39,761 nt of DNA from Limisphaera sp. (GCA_026417315.1 JAOADM010000006.1:1-39761); one strand, 5' to 3'. Shown: positions 26,109 through 37,366, counted from the stretch's first letter. Program-made: numbers and translations. Notes: generated by a model from the sequence alone, not told the origin.

Positions 26109-29100
26109 ATGATGACACGCCGTCCTGACTTCGGTCCGATGGAAGTACTGTTCTTCCGCTCCAACTCTGCTACCGGCGCACCATGGCGCAGGTTCACGGC
26201 TCCCCTGCTGGTTGCCCTCTGCCTGGTCGGCACCGGGCCGGTCTCCGGCGCGGTCTGGACCGGCACGGTGGGCTATTGGGATGACCCCGCGAACTGGGAC
26301 ACCGGAGTGCCGGACGCCGCAGGGGGCTGGGCCATCGGGAACGTCAACAACGGTGGCACCGCGATCGTGCGCACCGCGGTCCCGGCCGTGAACGAAGCGT
26401 GGGCTGGCAATGGCGGCGGCCCCGGCACCATCATCGTCACCAACGGCGGGGTGTTGACCGTGAACAACTGGTTGGTCATCGCCCGCATGTATCAGTCCAC
26501 GGTGGAAACCCCGCTGAGCCGGCTGATCATCGAGAACGGCACCCTCAACAAGAGCGGCGACGGCCTGATCGTGGGCGACAATTTTCAGGGGCTCAGTTCG
26601 CCGGGGGAAATGATTGTGGCCGGCACGGCGACCGTGAACGTCACCGGGGGTTGGTGGGGCATCGGGAACGGCGCCGCCAGTCGCGGACTGCTGGTGCTGC
26701 GCGATCAGGCCACCGTCAACGCCTCGGGCTATGACTTCAACGTGGGCGATTACGGGGGTGCCGTGGGGCGCTGTTTCCTCTCCAACCGGGCCACGCTCAA
26801 CGTCTCCAGGTTTTGGGTGGGGAAGTTCGATACGGTTTCGGGCGCACTCTGGCAAAACGGCGGCGCGGTGATCGGCACCGGGGCCAACGCCAACGAGTGG
26901 TGCATCGGCGGTGAAAATGCCGCGTCCGCTACCGCCTACGGATTCTATGCCCTGCAAGACGGTACACTCATTTGCCCGTTCAACTTCCAAGTGGGCCGAT
27001 ACGGGTACGGGGTGTTCTATCAAAGCGGCGGCACCAACGTACAGTCGGGCTGGTGCGACACCGCCCGGTTCCCCGGCAGCTTTGGTGTGGCCTGGTTTTC
27101 CGGGGGCCGGTTTCTCCACAACGGCGCGAACACGCGCTACATGATCGGTGAAAACGGGCGCGGCGAGGTGTCGATCACCGGCACTGCCGAGGTCGAAACC
27201 CTGCGGCCGGTGGCCTTCGCCAACGGGCAGGCACTCCTCGTCCTCAAAGGCGGGACCCTGACCGTGCCGGGGTTCGAAAAATGGGCGGGCACTGCGTTTC
27301 TGGCCTGGGACGGCGGCACCTTGCGCGCCACCGCGGATCATCCCGACTTTTTGCCGGCGGGGGTCAATGATGTTCGCGTGTTTGCCGGCGGTGCGGTGGT
27401 GGACACGGGCAACCGCGAGATCACGTTCCGACCCGCCCTGCAGGCGCCCGTCGGCCAGGGCATTCAAAGCATTCGAATTCTGAATCCCGGCTCCGGGTAC
27501 ATCGGCGCTCCGCTGGTGCAAATCCAGGGCGACGGCACCGGCGCCATGGCCGTGGCCCAGGTCGATCCGGCCAGCGGCCAGTTGACCAATATCGTCGTCA
27601 CCTGCCCGGGCTATGGGTACACGTACGCATTGGCGATGCTGGTGGGCGGCGGGACCTCCGACCCGGCCACCCTGGACACGCCCGTGCTGGGCCCGGTCAG
27701 TTCCGGCGGCCTGACCAAGCGCGGCAGCGGCACTCTGACCCTGGCCGGCGCCAACACCTACTCCGGCCCCACCGTGGTCGAGGCCGGGCAACTGCGGATC
27801 TCCACGGAGCATGCTGGCGCCGGGGCCTTCGACGTCGCCGGAGGCGCCTCCCTGGTCGTCCGACGCTCCGGCAGTTCGTCCACACTGATCGTGGCCTCGC
27901 TGGCCGTGGGCGGCACCGGGTCCTCGTCCCTCGGACTGGATCTCGACGATGCCACGGCGCATTCCGCGCCCCTGCTTGAGGTTCAGGGCACCCTCAACCT
28001 GCGCGGGCCCGTGGTGCTGCAGGTGGATGCCAGGAACCTCCGCCCCGGCAGCTATCCTCTGATTCGATACGGCTCCCGCACCGGCGCCGGGACCTTCGCG
28101 CTCGGCCAGCTCCCCGTGGGTGTGCAGGCCTCCCTGGTGGACAACACGGCAAACCGCACCCTGGATCTCCTCGTTACCGCGGTCGGGCAGCCCCGATGGG
28201 ATGGCCTGGCAGGGTCCGTTTGGGACGTCGGTCAGACCACGAACTGGATCGAGATCAGCACGGGCGATCCGACCGTCTATCAGGATGGCAATCCCGTGCT
28301 GTTCGATGACAACGCCCGGGGCACAACCTCGGTCACCCTGGACACGGTGGTGCGGCCGGCGGCGGTGGTGGCCGATCACAGCACGCGGGACTACACCTTG
28401 AGCGGCTCGGGCCGCATCAGCGGCGCCACCGGATTGATCAAGCGCGGCACCGGCACGCTCAACCTGCTGCTGCCCGCCAATGATTACACCGGACCGACGC
28501 GCATCGAGGGCGGCACACTGGTCGTCACGAACCTCGCCCCGGCGGGACAACCCAGCGCCATCGGCGCGGCCTCCACCTCGCCCACCAACCTCGTGTTGGC
28601 GGGAGCCACGCTGCGCTTCGAGGGTGCGCCCGCGCAAACCGACCGCGGTTACTCGCTCCAAAGCACCAACAACGTGCTGGATGTCCGCGGCGACCTGACC
28701 CTGGGCGGCCCCGCCACGGCCCAGGCCGGAAGTTACGTTCACAAAACCGGTCCGGCCCGGCTCACCTACACTTACCCGGGCGTGTTGGACCTGTCCGGCG
28801 GGGGTTGGCCGGGTTACACCATCGGCGCCGGCACGGTCGTCTTCGACGGTTCCGCTGGCAGCCAGCTCGTGCGCGTGGCGCCCGATTTGTGGGTCGGCAA
28901 CCAACCCGATCAGGGCGCCGCGCTCGTCCTGACCAATACCGCAGTGCAAGTGGATGCCTGGGTCGCCGTGGGCCGGGGCAACGGCAGCCTGGGCAACCTT
29001 TCCTCGCTCACCCTTTACAACGCCCAACTGCGCTCCGGCAACTTTGCCATGGGATTCGACGCCGGTTTGCCGAACAACCTGGCTCGACAACAACTGACGC

Positions 29101-30749
29101 TGCGCGGCAACTCCAGCATCACCAACCTGGGCGACATGAACCTCGGCGAGAGCACCGGTTCCGAAGCCCACATTCTGCTGGCCGATCAGGCCACGGTGTT
29201 CTCCGACTGGCGAGTCTTCATTGGATGGCACTTCAACGCCACCGGTCATCTCGCCCTTGTCAATCAGGCACGCATGTTCGTGGACGCGTGGCTGTCTTTC
29301 GGACATGAAGGCGGGCACGGCACCGCTTCGCTGCGCGACGACAGTTATCTCTGGGTCCTCTGGGACCTGAACGTGACCGACGTGGGCACCGGATATGGCC
29401 TTTTCGAACTCCACGACCGCGCCGTGGTGTCGGCGAACAACCTCTTTGTCGGCAAGGGCGCCGGAAGCACGGGCCTCTGGCGGCAGGACGGCGGACGGGT
29501 CGAACTCCGCAACACGGGCGATGTGTTCCAGATTGGTGCCAATGGACAAGGTATCTGGGAACAATCGGGGGGCACCGTGATCGCGCCGCGGCATTGGGTG
29601 GCCATCGGCCGTTACCCGGGGGTCAACGGCACGGTGAACCTTTCCGGCGGCGAGTTCACGCATACCGATGCCGGTCGGCTCTTGTTTGTGGGTGAGGAAG
29701 GGAATGGCACGCTCAATCTCAGCGGCACCGGCGTCCTGACGACCCTGGGCGACCGTTTGGTGGTGGCCCACACCGCCAGCGCCTCGGGGACGGTCAACCT
29801 CGATGGCGGCGTTCTGCGGGTCCGCCGCGTCGCCGGCGGTCAGGGCGTCAGCACCTTCAACTTTAACGGCGGCCTCCTGCAAGCCCTGCCCAATGCCGGG
29901 CCCGACCTGATGTACCAGCTCGGTGCTGCGTACGTGCTGCCGGGGGGTGCCGTCATCGACACGGACACCAACCAGCTCAGCCTGTCGCAACCCTTGCTCG
30001 ACGGAGGGGGCGGTTTGATCAAACTCGGCAGCGGAACCCTCACCCTGTTGGGCGACAACACGTACAGCGGCGCCACCGTCATCAGCAACGGCACGCTCCG
30101 GATCAACGGCAACTCCGCCTCGGCGAGTATCACGGCACGGGCCGGCGCCACGCTCGGGGGCACCGGGACCCTCGCCGGCACCGTGACCATCGAGCCGGGG
30201 GCCAGCTTGAGTCCGGGCGAGAGCCTCGGCACGCTCACCCTGAGTCGCGCGCCCCAACTCCAGGGCACCGTCGTCATGGAACTGGATCGGTCCGCGAATC
30301 CCAGGGCCGACCGGCTCGTGGTGCAGCAGGGGCTCACCTACGGCGGCCGGTTGCACCTCATCAACGTGGGCCCGCCCCTGGCCGCCAACGACACCTTCCA
30401 ACTTTTCGTGGCCCCGTCCTACGCCGGTGCCTTCACCACCGTCACCGCGGAGACCCCCGGCCAGACGGTTCAGTGGGATGTGTCGAACCTGGCGGTGGAC
30501 GGGACGGTCCGGGTGGCTTCGGTGGCCCCTGCCGAAGTGAGCCTGAACTGGGTGCTGGCAGACGGCCAACTCACGCTCTCCTGGCCCGAAGCCCAGCGGG
30601 GTTGGATCCTGCAAGTGCAGACCAACAGCCTGACCGTTGGCCTGAGTACCAACTGGGTTTCCGTTCCCGGCTCCGAGCTGACGAATCGGGTCGTCATCTC
30701 CGTGGATCGCCAGGCCGGCAGCGTATTTTACCGGCTTGTCCAGCCATAG
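26109..30749 (+). CDS. Secreted autotransporter-associated beta-strand repeat protein
   Basis: A 1546-residue secreted protein. The signal peptide is within residues 1-46 (hydrophobic APLLVALCLVGTGPVSGA), and the mature part begins with WTGTVGYWDDPANWDTGVP. Long stretches are short Gly/Asn-rich beta-helix repeats (LVLRDQATVNASG; LALVNQARMFVDAWLSFG; NGTVNLSGG). At least three canonical passenger-associated repeats are visible: GSGTLTLAGANTYSGPTVV (about 27722), GTGTLNLLLPANDYTGPTRI (about 28447) and GSGTLTLLGDNTYSGATVI (about 30025). It has no C-terminal autotransporter barrel. The end carries WILQVQTNSL...VFYRLVQP, like the tails of two other secreted proteins here. A strong GGAGG supports the start. 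It is probably a surface adhesin-like or structural protein; partner unknown. Confidence 0.88.
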   Translation: MMTRRPDFGPMEVLFFRSNSATGAPWRRFTAPLLVALCLVGTGPVSGAVWTGTVGYWDDPANWDTGVPDAAGGWAIGNVNNGGTAIVRTAVPAVNEAWAGNGGGPGTIIVTNGGVLTVNNWLVIARMYQSTVETPLSRLIIENGTLNKSGDGLIVGDNFQGLSSPGEMIVAGTATVNVTGGWWGIGNGAASRGLLVLRDQATVNASGYDFNVGDYGGAVGRCFLSNRATLNVSRFWVGKFDTVSGALWQNGGAVIGTGANANEWCIGGENAASATAYGFYALQDGTLICPFNFQVGRYGYGVFYQSGGTNVQSGWCDTARFPGSFGVAWFSGGRFLHNGANTRYMIGENGRGEVSITGTAEVETLRPVAFANGQALLVLKGGTLTVPGFEKWAGTAFLAWDGGTLRATADHPDFLPAGVNDVRVFAGGAVVDTGNREITFRPALQAPVGQGIQSIRILNPGSGYIGAPLVQIQGDGTGAMAVAQVDPASGQLTNIVVTCPGYGYTYALAMLVGGGTSDPATLDTPVLGPVSSGGLTKRGSGTLTLAGANTYSGPTVVEAGQLRISTEHAGAGAFDVAGGASLVVRRSGSSSTLIVASLAVGGTGSSSLGLDLDDATAHSAPLLEVQGTLNLRGPVVLQVDARNLRPGSYPLIRYGSRTGAGTFALGQLPVGVQASLVDNTANRTLDLLVTAVGQPRWDGLAGSVWDVGQTTNWIEISTGDPTVYQDGNPVLFDDNARGTTSVTLDTVVRPAAVVADHSTRDYTLSGSGRISGATGLIKRGTGTLNLLLPANDYTGPTRIEGGTLVVTNLAPAGQPSAIGAASTSPTNLVLAGATLRFEGAPAQTDRGYSLQSTNNVLDVRGDLTLGGPATAQAGSYVHKTGPARLTYTYPGVLDLSGGGWPGYTIGAGTVVFDGSAGSQLVRVAPDLWVGNQPDQGAALVLTNTAVQVDAWVAVGRGNGSLGNLSSLTLYNAQLRSGNFAMGFDAGLPNNLARQQLTLRGNSSITNLGDMNLGESTGSEAHILLADQATVFSDWRVFIGWHFNATGHLALVNQARMFVDAWLSFGHEGGHGTASLRDDSYLWVLWDLNVTDVGTGYGLFELHDRAVVSANNLFVGKGAGSTGLWRQDGGRVELRNTGDVFQIGANGQGIWEQSGGTVIAPRHWVAIGRYPGVNGTVNLSGGEFTHTDAGRLLFVGEEGNGTLNLSGTGVLTTLGDRLVVAHTASASGTVNLDGGVLRVRRVAGGQGVSTFNFNGGLLQALPNAGPDLMYQLGAAYVLPGGAVIDTDTNQLSLSQPLLDGGGGLIKLGSGTLTLLGDNTYSGATVISNGTLRINGNSASASITARAGATLGGTGTLAGTVTIEPGASLSPGESLGTLTLSRAPQLQGTVVMELDRSANPRADRLVVQQGLTYGGRLHLINVGPPLAANDTFQLFVAPSYAGAFTTVTAETPGQTVQWDVSNLAVDGTVRVASVAPAEVSLNWVLADGQLTLSWPEAQRGWILQVQTNSLTVGLSTNWVSVPGSELTNRVVISVDRQAGSVFYRLVQP

Positions 30750-30800
30750 ACAAAGCGAGGATCCTGCTGCGAACGTATCCGGATTCCCGGCCCTCCTGAA

Positions 30801-30840
30801 CGGGGAAAGGGCCGGCTCCTGCTGGAGCACCCTTTCCCCG
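30801..30840. terminator. Bidirectional hairpin between convergent genes
   Basis: A perfect 11-bp stem (CGGGGAAAGGG with CCCTTTCCCCG) encloses a second small hairpin (GCTCC tgct GGAGC). It sits between the stops of the beta-repeat gene (30749) and the GH43 gene (30927). No long T-run follows on either strand, but position and stability suit termination for both. Confidence 0.65.
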
Positions 30841-30926
30841 TGGACTTGGGTGAATTGGGTACAAACTCGATGAGGCTTCGGTTAACCCGCCCCGCGTCCG
30901 GCGCGGGCATTCCGACCAAGAGAGGA

Positions 30927-33362
30927 TTACCGCCGCAGTCGATGGAATTGCGGCCCGGTGGGCAACGGCAGGGTCAACTCCCAGAAATCGTCCCGTAACA
31001 CGGGGCCGTAAGGTTGACGCATCCAGAGGCCCGAATCGCCCAGCGCATCCGTGCTCTCCAACTGAAACCCCAGAGCATAAGCCGGCCAGCGAAGCCGCAA
31101 GGTCGCGTCCCGTCGGTCCACGGCGAGTTTCACTGCCAGGGCGGCCTGACCCGGACCGGCCCCTGCATTCGCTCGAACCTCTTCCGCGGTCAGCCGCCCA
31201 CCATACACCCGGAAATCCCGCACCACCGCGCGCAAGGGAGGACTGTCCCCAAGAAGCGACCGGCCCAGATACGCCCGCTCCGTTCCGACCCCCAACAAGG
31301 AAGGCACGACCCCCTCGTACACCAGGGCTTGAACGCCGTTGGTGTACACCGTGACACGCCCTGCCGTCGAATCCAGCACGCAGACCAAATGCATCTCCTG
31401 CCCGTCCATGGCAGGGCCGACATCCAGTTGCGCGCCCGCGCCGGAATAGTTGAACGCCAGACGCGCCGTGCCCGACGCCGTGCGGGGAACGAATTGAACC
31501 CACCGCACGGGCGAGCCGCGCTGTACGTCGCCAAATTCGAACAACCGCGCTCCGGGCAGATTCGTTCCAAGCCGCACAAAACACTCCACGGTCACCGGAT
31601 GCGACACGCTGATCACACCACCCGGCAGCTCCACTGACGCTTCGCTCGTTCCGTGAAAGACCAGGCCGTCGGAGGACTGGGTTACGCCGATCAGAGCCCG
31701 CGGATGCGCCGTGCCGATCCGGTCCCGCGTGTCCACGGCAAAGTCGTACCAGTGCGCCAACGCCGGGTGCACCCACGCCAGCCGCTGCACTTCGGTCGCC
31801 GTCAGCGCCCGACCATGGACGCGCAGCGAATCGATCCAGCCCCGGTAAGAAGGATCCGGCCACTGGCTCAATCCGAGATAGTTGCTCCGGGCCTGAATCT
31901 GCCAGGGCAGCAGGGCAACGTTACTGCGGATGGCCACCGGAATCCCATTGAAATACAGCACGGCTCTCCGCGACTCGAAGGTCACGGCCACGTGCGCCCA
32001 ACTGCCCGTGGGGAAGGCCATTGGCGCATCCAGGCGCAACTCGCCCGCCGGACCGCTGGTGGTCAGCGCACACCGCAGGCGTCCATTGTCGGCCCGCGGT
32101 GTAAGGAAGAAATATCGGCTGGTGCCGTCTCCGAAATCGAGGAATCGCTGCCAGTTCGGTCCGCCGTCCCACCGGGCCCAGAAAGCCACCGTCCGGGCGT
32201 TGGCCACGGGGGTGGGCAGGCTCACATACTCACCCGTTCCGTTCAAGCGAGCGGCTTGTCCCCGGTCCGGCACCGCTTCCAACCGGGCACCGTTGTGCAA
32301 CGCGCCATCATACAGCCGGCCATGGTCGCGGGCATCGGTTTCCAAAGAGTAAAACGCATTCCAATCCAACCCGGCGACCGGCCAGCCATCGCTGGTCCAT
32401 TCCACGCGTGCCATCCCCAGCTTGGGGATCCCCCGGTCCAGGCCGTCGTAGTAATGGAACGTGACCCAGGACAGGGAGCCATCATGGAACAGGGCCGCAT
32501 GACCGGGGCCCACGAACCGGCCGCTGCTTTCCAGGAACACCTCGCCCCCGCGCTGGACCAGATCCACGCCGTTGCGATCCCGAAACGGACCGGTCGGCGA
32601 CAGGGCCCGGCCGACGCGAATCTGGTACGTGCTGTCGATCCCGGCGCAGCAGGTGCCCCAGTTGACGAAGAGGTAGTAGTAAGGCCCGCGCCGGGTCAGG
32701 TGGGCCGCCTCGATCTGGTCGTTCCACGCCAGTCGCACCGGGGGTGCCGAGGGCTGGAGACGCATGCCGGTTTGCGGATCCAGCTCCACGATGTAAATGC
32801 CCTGCCAATAAGATCCGAACACCAGCCAAAGCCGACCATCCCAGTCGCGAAACACACTCGGATCGATGCAGTTGTACGGATCGCCCACGCGGGATTGAAT
32901 CACCGGCCCCTGATCGGTCCACGGGGAGACCCCCTGGACGGGCTCGATCGTCGGGCTCGTGGCCAGGCCGATGGCGGAGACCTGACTTCCCCAGGAGGAG
33001 ACCGAGTAATACAGCAGGTATCGGCCCTCGACATACACCACGTCCGGGGCCCAAAACGTGCCGTCGAACTGTGGGACCGCGTTGGTGGTCCAGGCCGGGG
33101 CACGATCGACCGGGAATACCGTCCCTGCGGACGACCAATGCAGACGGTTCGTGGAGACTTTGATGGGGATTCCGCGCCCCGTGGTGAAGACGTAGTACCG
33201 GTCCCCCGCCCGAATCATGGAAGAAGGATCGTGGGCGCCGAGGCTGCCGGTCAAAGGTTCTTGGGCCTGTGCAGAGCCACGGCAGAGGAACAGCCCCATG
33301 AAGAATCCACAGAGGGCCAGTCGGGCCCCTCGGCAGGTGGAATGCGAGTTACCAAACCTCAT
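30927..33362 (-). CDS. Secreted GH43-family arabinanase-type glycosidase with two LamG-like domains
   Basis: An 811-residue secreted enzyme. The start at 33362 gives a signal peptide (LALCGFFMGLFLCRGSAQAQ, residues 15-34). The five-bladed propeller has the three acidic residues of family 43: Asp45 in LGAHDPSSMI (general base), Asp167 in NCIDPSVFRDWDGRLWLVFGS and Glu218 in DQIEAAHLTRRGPYYYLF (general acid). FWAPDVVY and GPGHAALF also fit endo-1,5-alpha-L-arabinanases and related exo enzymes. Two concanavalin/LamG-like modules follow (about 385-560 and 560-735; GSWAHVAVTFESRRAVLYFNG, GWIDSLRVHGRALTATEVQRL). The end FQLESTDAL...FHRLRR resembles the tails of two other secreted proteins here. It should cleave arabinan or arabinosyl side chains outside the cell; exact linkage is unproven. 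Confidence 0.88.
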   Translation of the reverse strand: MRFGNSHSTCRGARLALCGFFMGLFLCRGSAQAQEPLTGSLGAHDPSSMIRAGDRYYVFTTGRGIPIKVSTNRLHWSSAGTVFPVDRAPAWTTNAVPQFDGTFWAPDVVYVEGRYLLYYSVSSWGSQVSAIGLATSPTIEPVQGVSPWTDQGPVIQSRVGDPYNCIDPSVFRDWDGRLWLVFGSYWQGIYIVELDPQTGMRLQPSAPPVRLAWNDQIEAAHLTRRGPYYYLFVNWGTCCAGIDSTYQIRVGRALSPTGPFRDRNGVDLVQRGGEVFLESSGRFVGPGHAALFHDGSLSWVTFHYYDGLDRGIPKLGMARVEWTSDGWPVAGLDWNAFYSLETDARDHGRLYDGALHNGARLEAVPDRGQAARLNGTGEYVSLPTPVANARTVAFWARWDGGPNWQRFLDFGDGTSRYFFLTPRADNGRLRCALTTSGPAGELRLDAPMAFPTGSWAHVAVTFESRRAVLYFNGIPVAIRSNVALLPWQIQARSNYLGLSQWPDPSYRGWIDSLRVHGRALTATEVQRLAWVHPALAHWYDFAVDTRDRIGTAHPRALIGVTQSSDGLVFHGTSEASVELPGGVISVSHPVTVECFVRLGTNLPGARLFEFGDVQRGSPVRWVQFVPRTASGTARLAFNYSGAGAQLDVGPAMDGQEMHLVCVLDSTAGRVTVYTNGVQALVYEGVVPSLLGVGTERAYLGRSLLGDSPPLRAVVRDFRVYGGRLTAEEVRANAGAGPGQAALAVKLAVDRRDATLRLRWPAYALGFQLESTDALGDSGLWMRQPYGPVLRDDFWELTLPLPTGPQFHRLRR

Positions 33363-33687
33363 CGGCACCCTCAAGGTGGTGTTTCTTCGCGGACCTCGCA
33401 ACTGCGAAGGACCGAAGTTCGAGGCCAGGGTCAGCGGTCGCTTCCGATCCGTCGTCTCTTTGGTGTGGAACATCGGCGTGCTGGCGATCGGCCGGGCCGT
33501 GGAATGCCCGGCTTCCGCGGGCGGTGCGCTCTGCTGGACGGCGCAGGCAGTTCGCAGGCGGCAAAGGGAGCTTCCCCGGTGTCCAAGAGCGGTTCCGCCA
33601 CCGCATCGGCACCGGGACCGGCACCGCAAAAGTCAAAGGCAGGTGCAGCCGGGGCCACCTCCTTGGAGGGGGCGCTTTCGTGCCGGC
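33363..33687. other. Intergenic gap upstream of the GH43 gene
   Basis: These 325 bases separate the glgB stop from the GH43 start (both minus strand). The GH43 frame extends through here without a signal peptide or homology. An imperfect inverted repeat (GGACCTCGCA near 33391 with TGCGAAGGACC) lies about 30 bases upstream of the start and could be an operator. Nothing else is recognised. Confidence 0.4.
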
Positions 33688-35886
33688 TCATCCCTCGGGC
33701 TGCAAGACCAACACGGCCAATGGCGGCAGCGTCAACGCGGCGGACCAGCCTTGACCGTGCCAGGGAACCGGCTCGGCATGAACTCGGCCCCCATTGCCGA
33801 GGTTGCTCCCTCCGTAGTGGGCGCTGTCGGTGTTCAAGCGTTCCCGCCACGCGCCGCCCCGGGGCAGGCCCACCCGGTATCCGTGCCTCGGCACGGGAGT
33901 CAGATTCAGGATCACCACGCACTCGGGGGCCGGACGCAGGGCGCGTCGGATGAACGAAAGCACGCTCTGTTCGTGGTCGGAGCAATCGATCCATTGGAAA
34001 CCCGCCGGATCGTGATCACCCTCCCACAGAGCCGGCTCGGCGCGATAAAGTTGATTCAGGTCTGCCACGAGCCGTTGCAGTCCCTGATGAAGCGGCTCCC
34101 GGTCCACCAGGTCCCAGGGGAGCTCCGCGTTGGCGTCCCACTCGGTCCGTTGCCCGAACTCGCCGCCCATGAACAGGAGTTGTTTGCCCGGAAACAGCCA
34201 TTGATACGCCACCAACGCCCGCAGATTGGCGGCGCGCTGCCAGTCGTCGCCCGGCATCTTGCCCCAGAGCGAACCCTTGCCGTGCACCACTTCATCGTGC
34301 GACAGCGGCAGGATGAAGTTTTCGTGATGATGATAGAGCATGGCAAAGGTCAGCTCGTTTTGATGATACTTGCGATAAATCGGATCGCGCCGGAAATACC
34401 GCAGCGTGTCGTGCATCCAGCCCATGTTCCACTTGAAATGGAAGCCGAGCCCGCCCAGGTGGGGCGGCCGCGTCACCATGGGCCAGGCAGTGGACTCCTC
34501 GGCGATGGTCAGGACCCCGGGGAAATGCGTGTGCACGAGCTCATTGGCCTGACGGAGGAACTCGATGGCCTCGAGATTCTCGCGACCGCCGTAGCGATTG
34601 GGGATCCACTCGCCCGGTTTGCGGGAATAGTCCAGATACAGCATGGAAGCGACGGCATCCACCCGTAACCCGTCCACGTGATAGCGATCGCACCAGAACA
34701 GGGCATTGGCGGTGAGAAAATTCCGAACCTCGTGCCGGCCGTAGTTGAAAATCAGCGTACCCCAGTCCTGGTGGGCGCCCAGCCGGGGATCCTCGTGTTC
34801 ATACAGTGCGGTGCCGTCGAAACGGGCCAGGGCCCACGCATCCCGCGGGAAGTGAGCCGGCACCCAGTCCAGAATCACCCCGAAGCCGGCCTCGTGCAGG
34901 GCATTGACCAGGTATTGGAAATCCTCCGGAGTGCCATAGCGACTGGTCGGGGCGTAAAAGCCGGTGACCTGATAGCCCCAGCTGGGGTAGTAGGCATGCT
35001 CGGCCACCGGAAGGAACTCCACGTGCGTGAAGCCCATGCGGCGCAGGTAATCGATCAAAGGCCCTGCCAGCTCCCGATAGCCGAACGATTCGCTCGGGGA
35101 TTTTTTTCGCCACGAACCCAGATGGACTTCGTAAATGCTCAGGGGCGAGCGAAACGGATCCCGCCGTTGCCGCTCCGCCATCCAGTCGCTGTCGGTCCAC
35201 GGAAACCCGCGCGTGTCCCAAACGATCGCAGCATTTTTCGGCGGCACCTCGAAAAACTGGCCGTACGGGTCCGTCTTGAGGGTGATCTCCCCGTGGCAGT
35301 TGCGAATCTCGAACTTGTAGAGCGCACCGCGGCGTACCCCCGGGATGAAAATCTCCCACACCCCGGAGGCCCCCAACCGCCGCATCGGATGCCTTCGGCC
35401 GTCCCACTGGTTGAAATCCCCCACCACGCTCACCCGCTGCGCATGCGGAGCCCACACCGCGAAACTTGCCCCCGGCACGCCGTCCAACTCGCGAAGCTGC
35501 GCCCCCAGTTTCTCGTAAATCCGGCGCTCGTCCCCCTTGCCGAACAAGTAGAGATCCATCTCCCCGATGGTGGGCAAAAACGAGTACGGATCCCGGGTCC
35601 GCATCACCCGGCCCGCCTTGTCCGTGATGACCAGGTCATAGGCGTACACCCGTTGGACCTCGCGGCTGACGCCTTCGAACAATCCCACCTCGTGGATCTG
35701 CTTCAAGCGGATCCGAGGCATTTGCGGCTCGTGGACCGGGACCGCCTCGATGGCGGCGGCTTCCGGGACCAGCGCGCGCACGACCACCCCGGATCGGTCT
35801 CCCAGGACGTGCATCCCGAGCAAATCATGGGGGGTGGCGTGACGGAACTCGACCAGACTGCGCAGCTCATCAGCGCTCAACAGCAT
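33688..35886 (-). CDS. glgB: 1,4-alpha-glucan (glycogen) branching enzyme
   Basis: A 732-residue GH13 branching enzyme that moves alpha-1,4 glucan segments to alpha-1,6 positions. It has the long bacterial form: an N1 domain (about 1-125), a CBM48 domain (about 136-220; [27 protein letters not shown]), then the barrel with [12 protein letters not shown], the nucleophile Asp410 in [20 protein letters not shown], Glu463 in LTIAEEST and Asp531 in [16 protein letters not shown]-terminal beta domain ends [16 protein letters not shown]. The start at 35886 ([11 protein letters not shown]) matches the family; the open frame runs 46 codons further into the repeat-bearing intergenic region. No glgA, glgC or glgP is adjacent. 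Confidence 0.96.
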   Translation of the reverse strand: MLLSADELRSLVEFRHATPHDLLGMHVLGDRSGVVVRALVPEAAAIEAVPVHEPQMPRIRLKQIHEVGLFEGVSREVQRVYAYDLVITDKAGRVMRTRDPYSFLPTIGEMDLYLFGKGDERRIYEKLGAQLRELDGVPGASFAVWAPHAQRVSVVGDFNQWDGRRHPMRRLGASGVWEIFIPGVRRGALYKFEIRNCHGEITLKTDPYGQFFEVPPKNAAIVWDTRGFPWTDSDWMAERQRRDPFRSPLSIYEVHLGSWRKKSPSESFGYRELAGPLIDYLRRMGFTHVEFLPVAEHAYYPSWGYQVTGFYAPTSRYGTPEDFQYLVNALHEAGFGVILDWVPAHFPRDAWALARFDGTALYEHEDPRLGAHQDWGTLIFNYGRHEVRNFLTANALFWCDRYHVDGLRVDAVASMLYLDYSRKPGEWIPNRYGGRENLEAIEFLRQANELVHTHFPGVLTIAEESTAWPMVTRPPHLGGLGFHFKWNMGWMHDTLRYFRRDPIYRKYHQNELTFAMLYHHHENFILPLSHDEVVHGKGSLWGKMPGDDWQRAANLRALVAYQWLFPGKQLLFMGGEFGQRTEWDANAELPWDLVDREPLHQGLQRLVADLNQLYRAEPALWEGDHDPAGFQWIDCSDHEQSVLSFIRRALRPAPECVVILNLTPVPRHGYRVGLPRGGAWRERLNTDSAHYGGSNLGNGGRVHAEPVPWHGQGWSAALTLPPLAVLVLQPEG

Positions 35887-36232
35887 GGCCGCAGCATAAG
35901 ACCGGGTTGGCATGGCCTGCAATGCCAACGCCATCGAACGCCGGTCCCGGGGCGCATTTCCTGCTTTCGAGCCCGGCATGCGTGTCCGCCCCAAACGGGG
36001 CGGCGAGTCAATAGCCCAGGCCAACGCCCCGGGTGACCGGGTTTGCGCAATTCATCCCGCCCTGAAGGGGCGGCATTCGTTGCAGGATGGCCGGCCCTTG
36101 GGATGGGCGTCCTTGAGTGGCGCCCTTTCAAGTTGCCTTGGCGGCAAGGGGTCGCTAAGGTGGGGCCGTCTGCGTGAATCAGCCGAGGCCAGGCCGGAAG
36201 AACCAGTAGGTCATCAACCAACAGCCGGTGTT
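35887..36232. other. Divergent intergenic region carrying a dispersed repeat
   Basis: These 346 bases separate glgB (minus) from the TIM-barrel gene (plus). The first 200 bases contain one copy of the composite palindromic repeat. The remainder has no recognisable gene. Promoters for both genes should lie in it. Confidence 0.5.
35985..36083 (+). repeat. Dispersed composite palindromic repeat, copy 2
   Basis: The unit begins TCCGCCCCAAACGGGGCGG, a perfect palindromic arm. It continues AATAGCCCAGGCCAACGCC and ends CCGCCCTGAAGGGGCGG followed by ATTCGTTGC. Its reverse complement aligns over about 97 bases with 25760-25856. The two-arm structure, extragenic location and repetition mark it as a REP/MITE-like intergenic element. 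Confidence 0.75.
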
Positions 36233-37291
<1,059 letters not shown>

Positions 37292-37366
37292 ACCGCGGCC
37301 GGGCGAGGGCCGGCGGTCGCGCCCTCCCGAGACCTCCCAACCCCGGAATGACAGGAGACGACGGCC

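Noticed and set aside
25755..30830. A 1691-codon open frame on the minus strand opposite the beta-repeat gene
   Set aside because: It mirrors the plus-strand gene almost exactly, has no signal or family motif and is rich in His, Gly, Arg and Gln. This is the usual product of GC-rich antisense frames.
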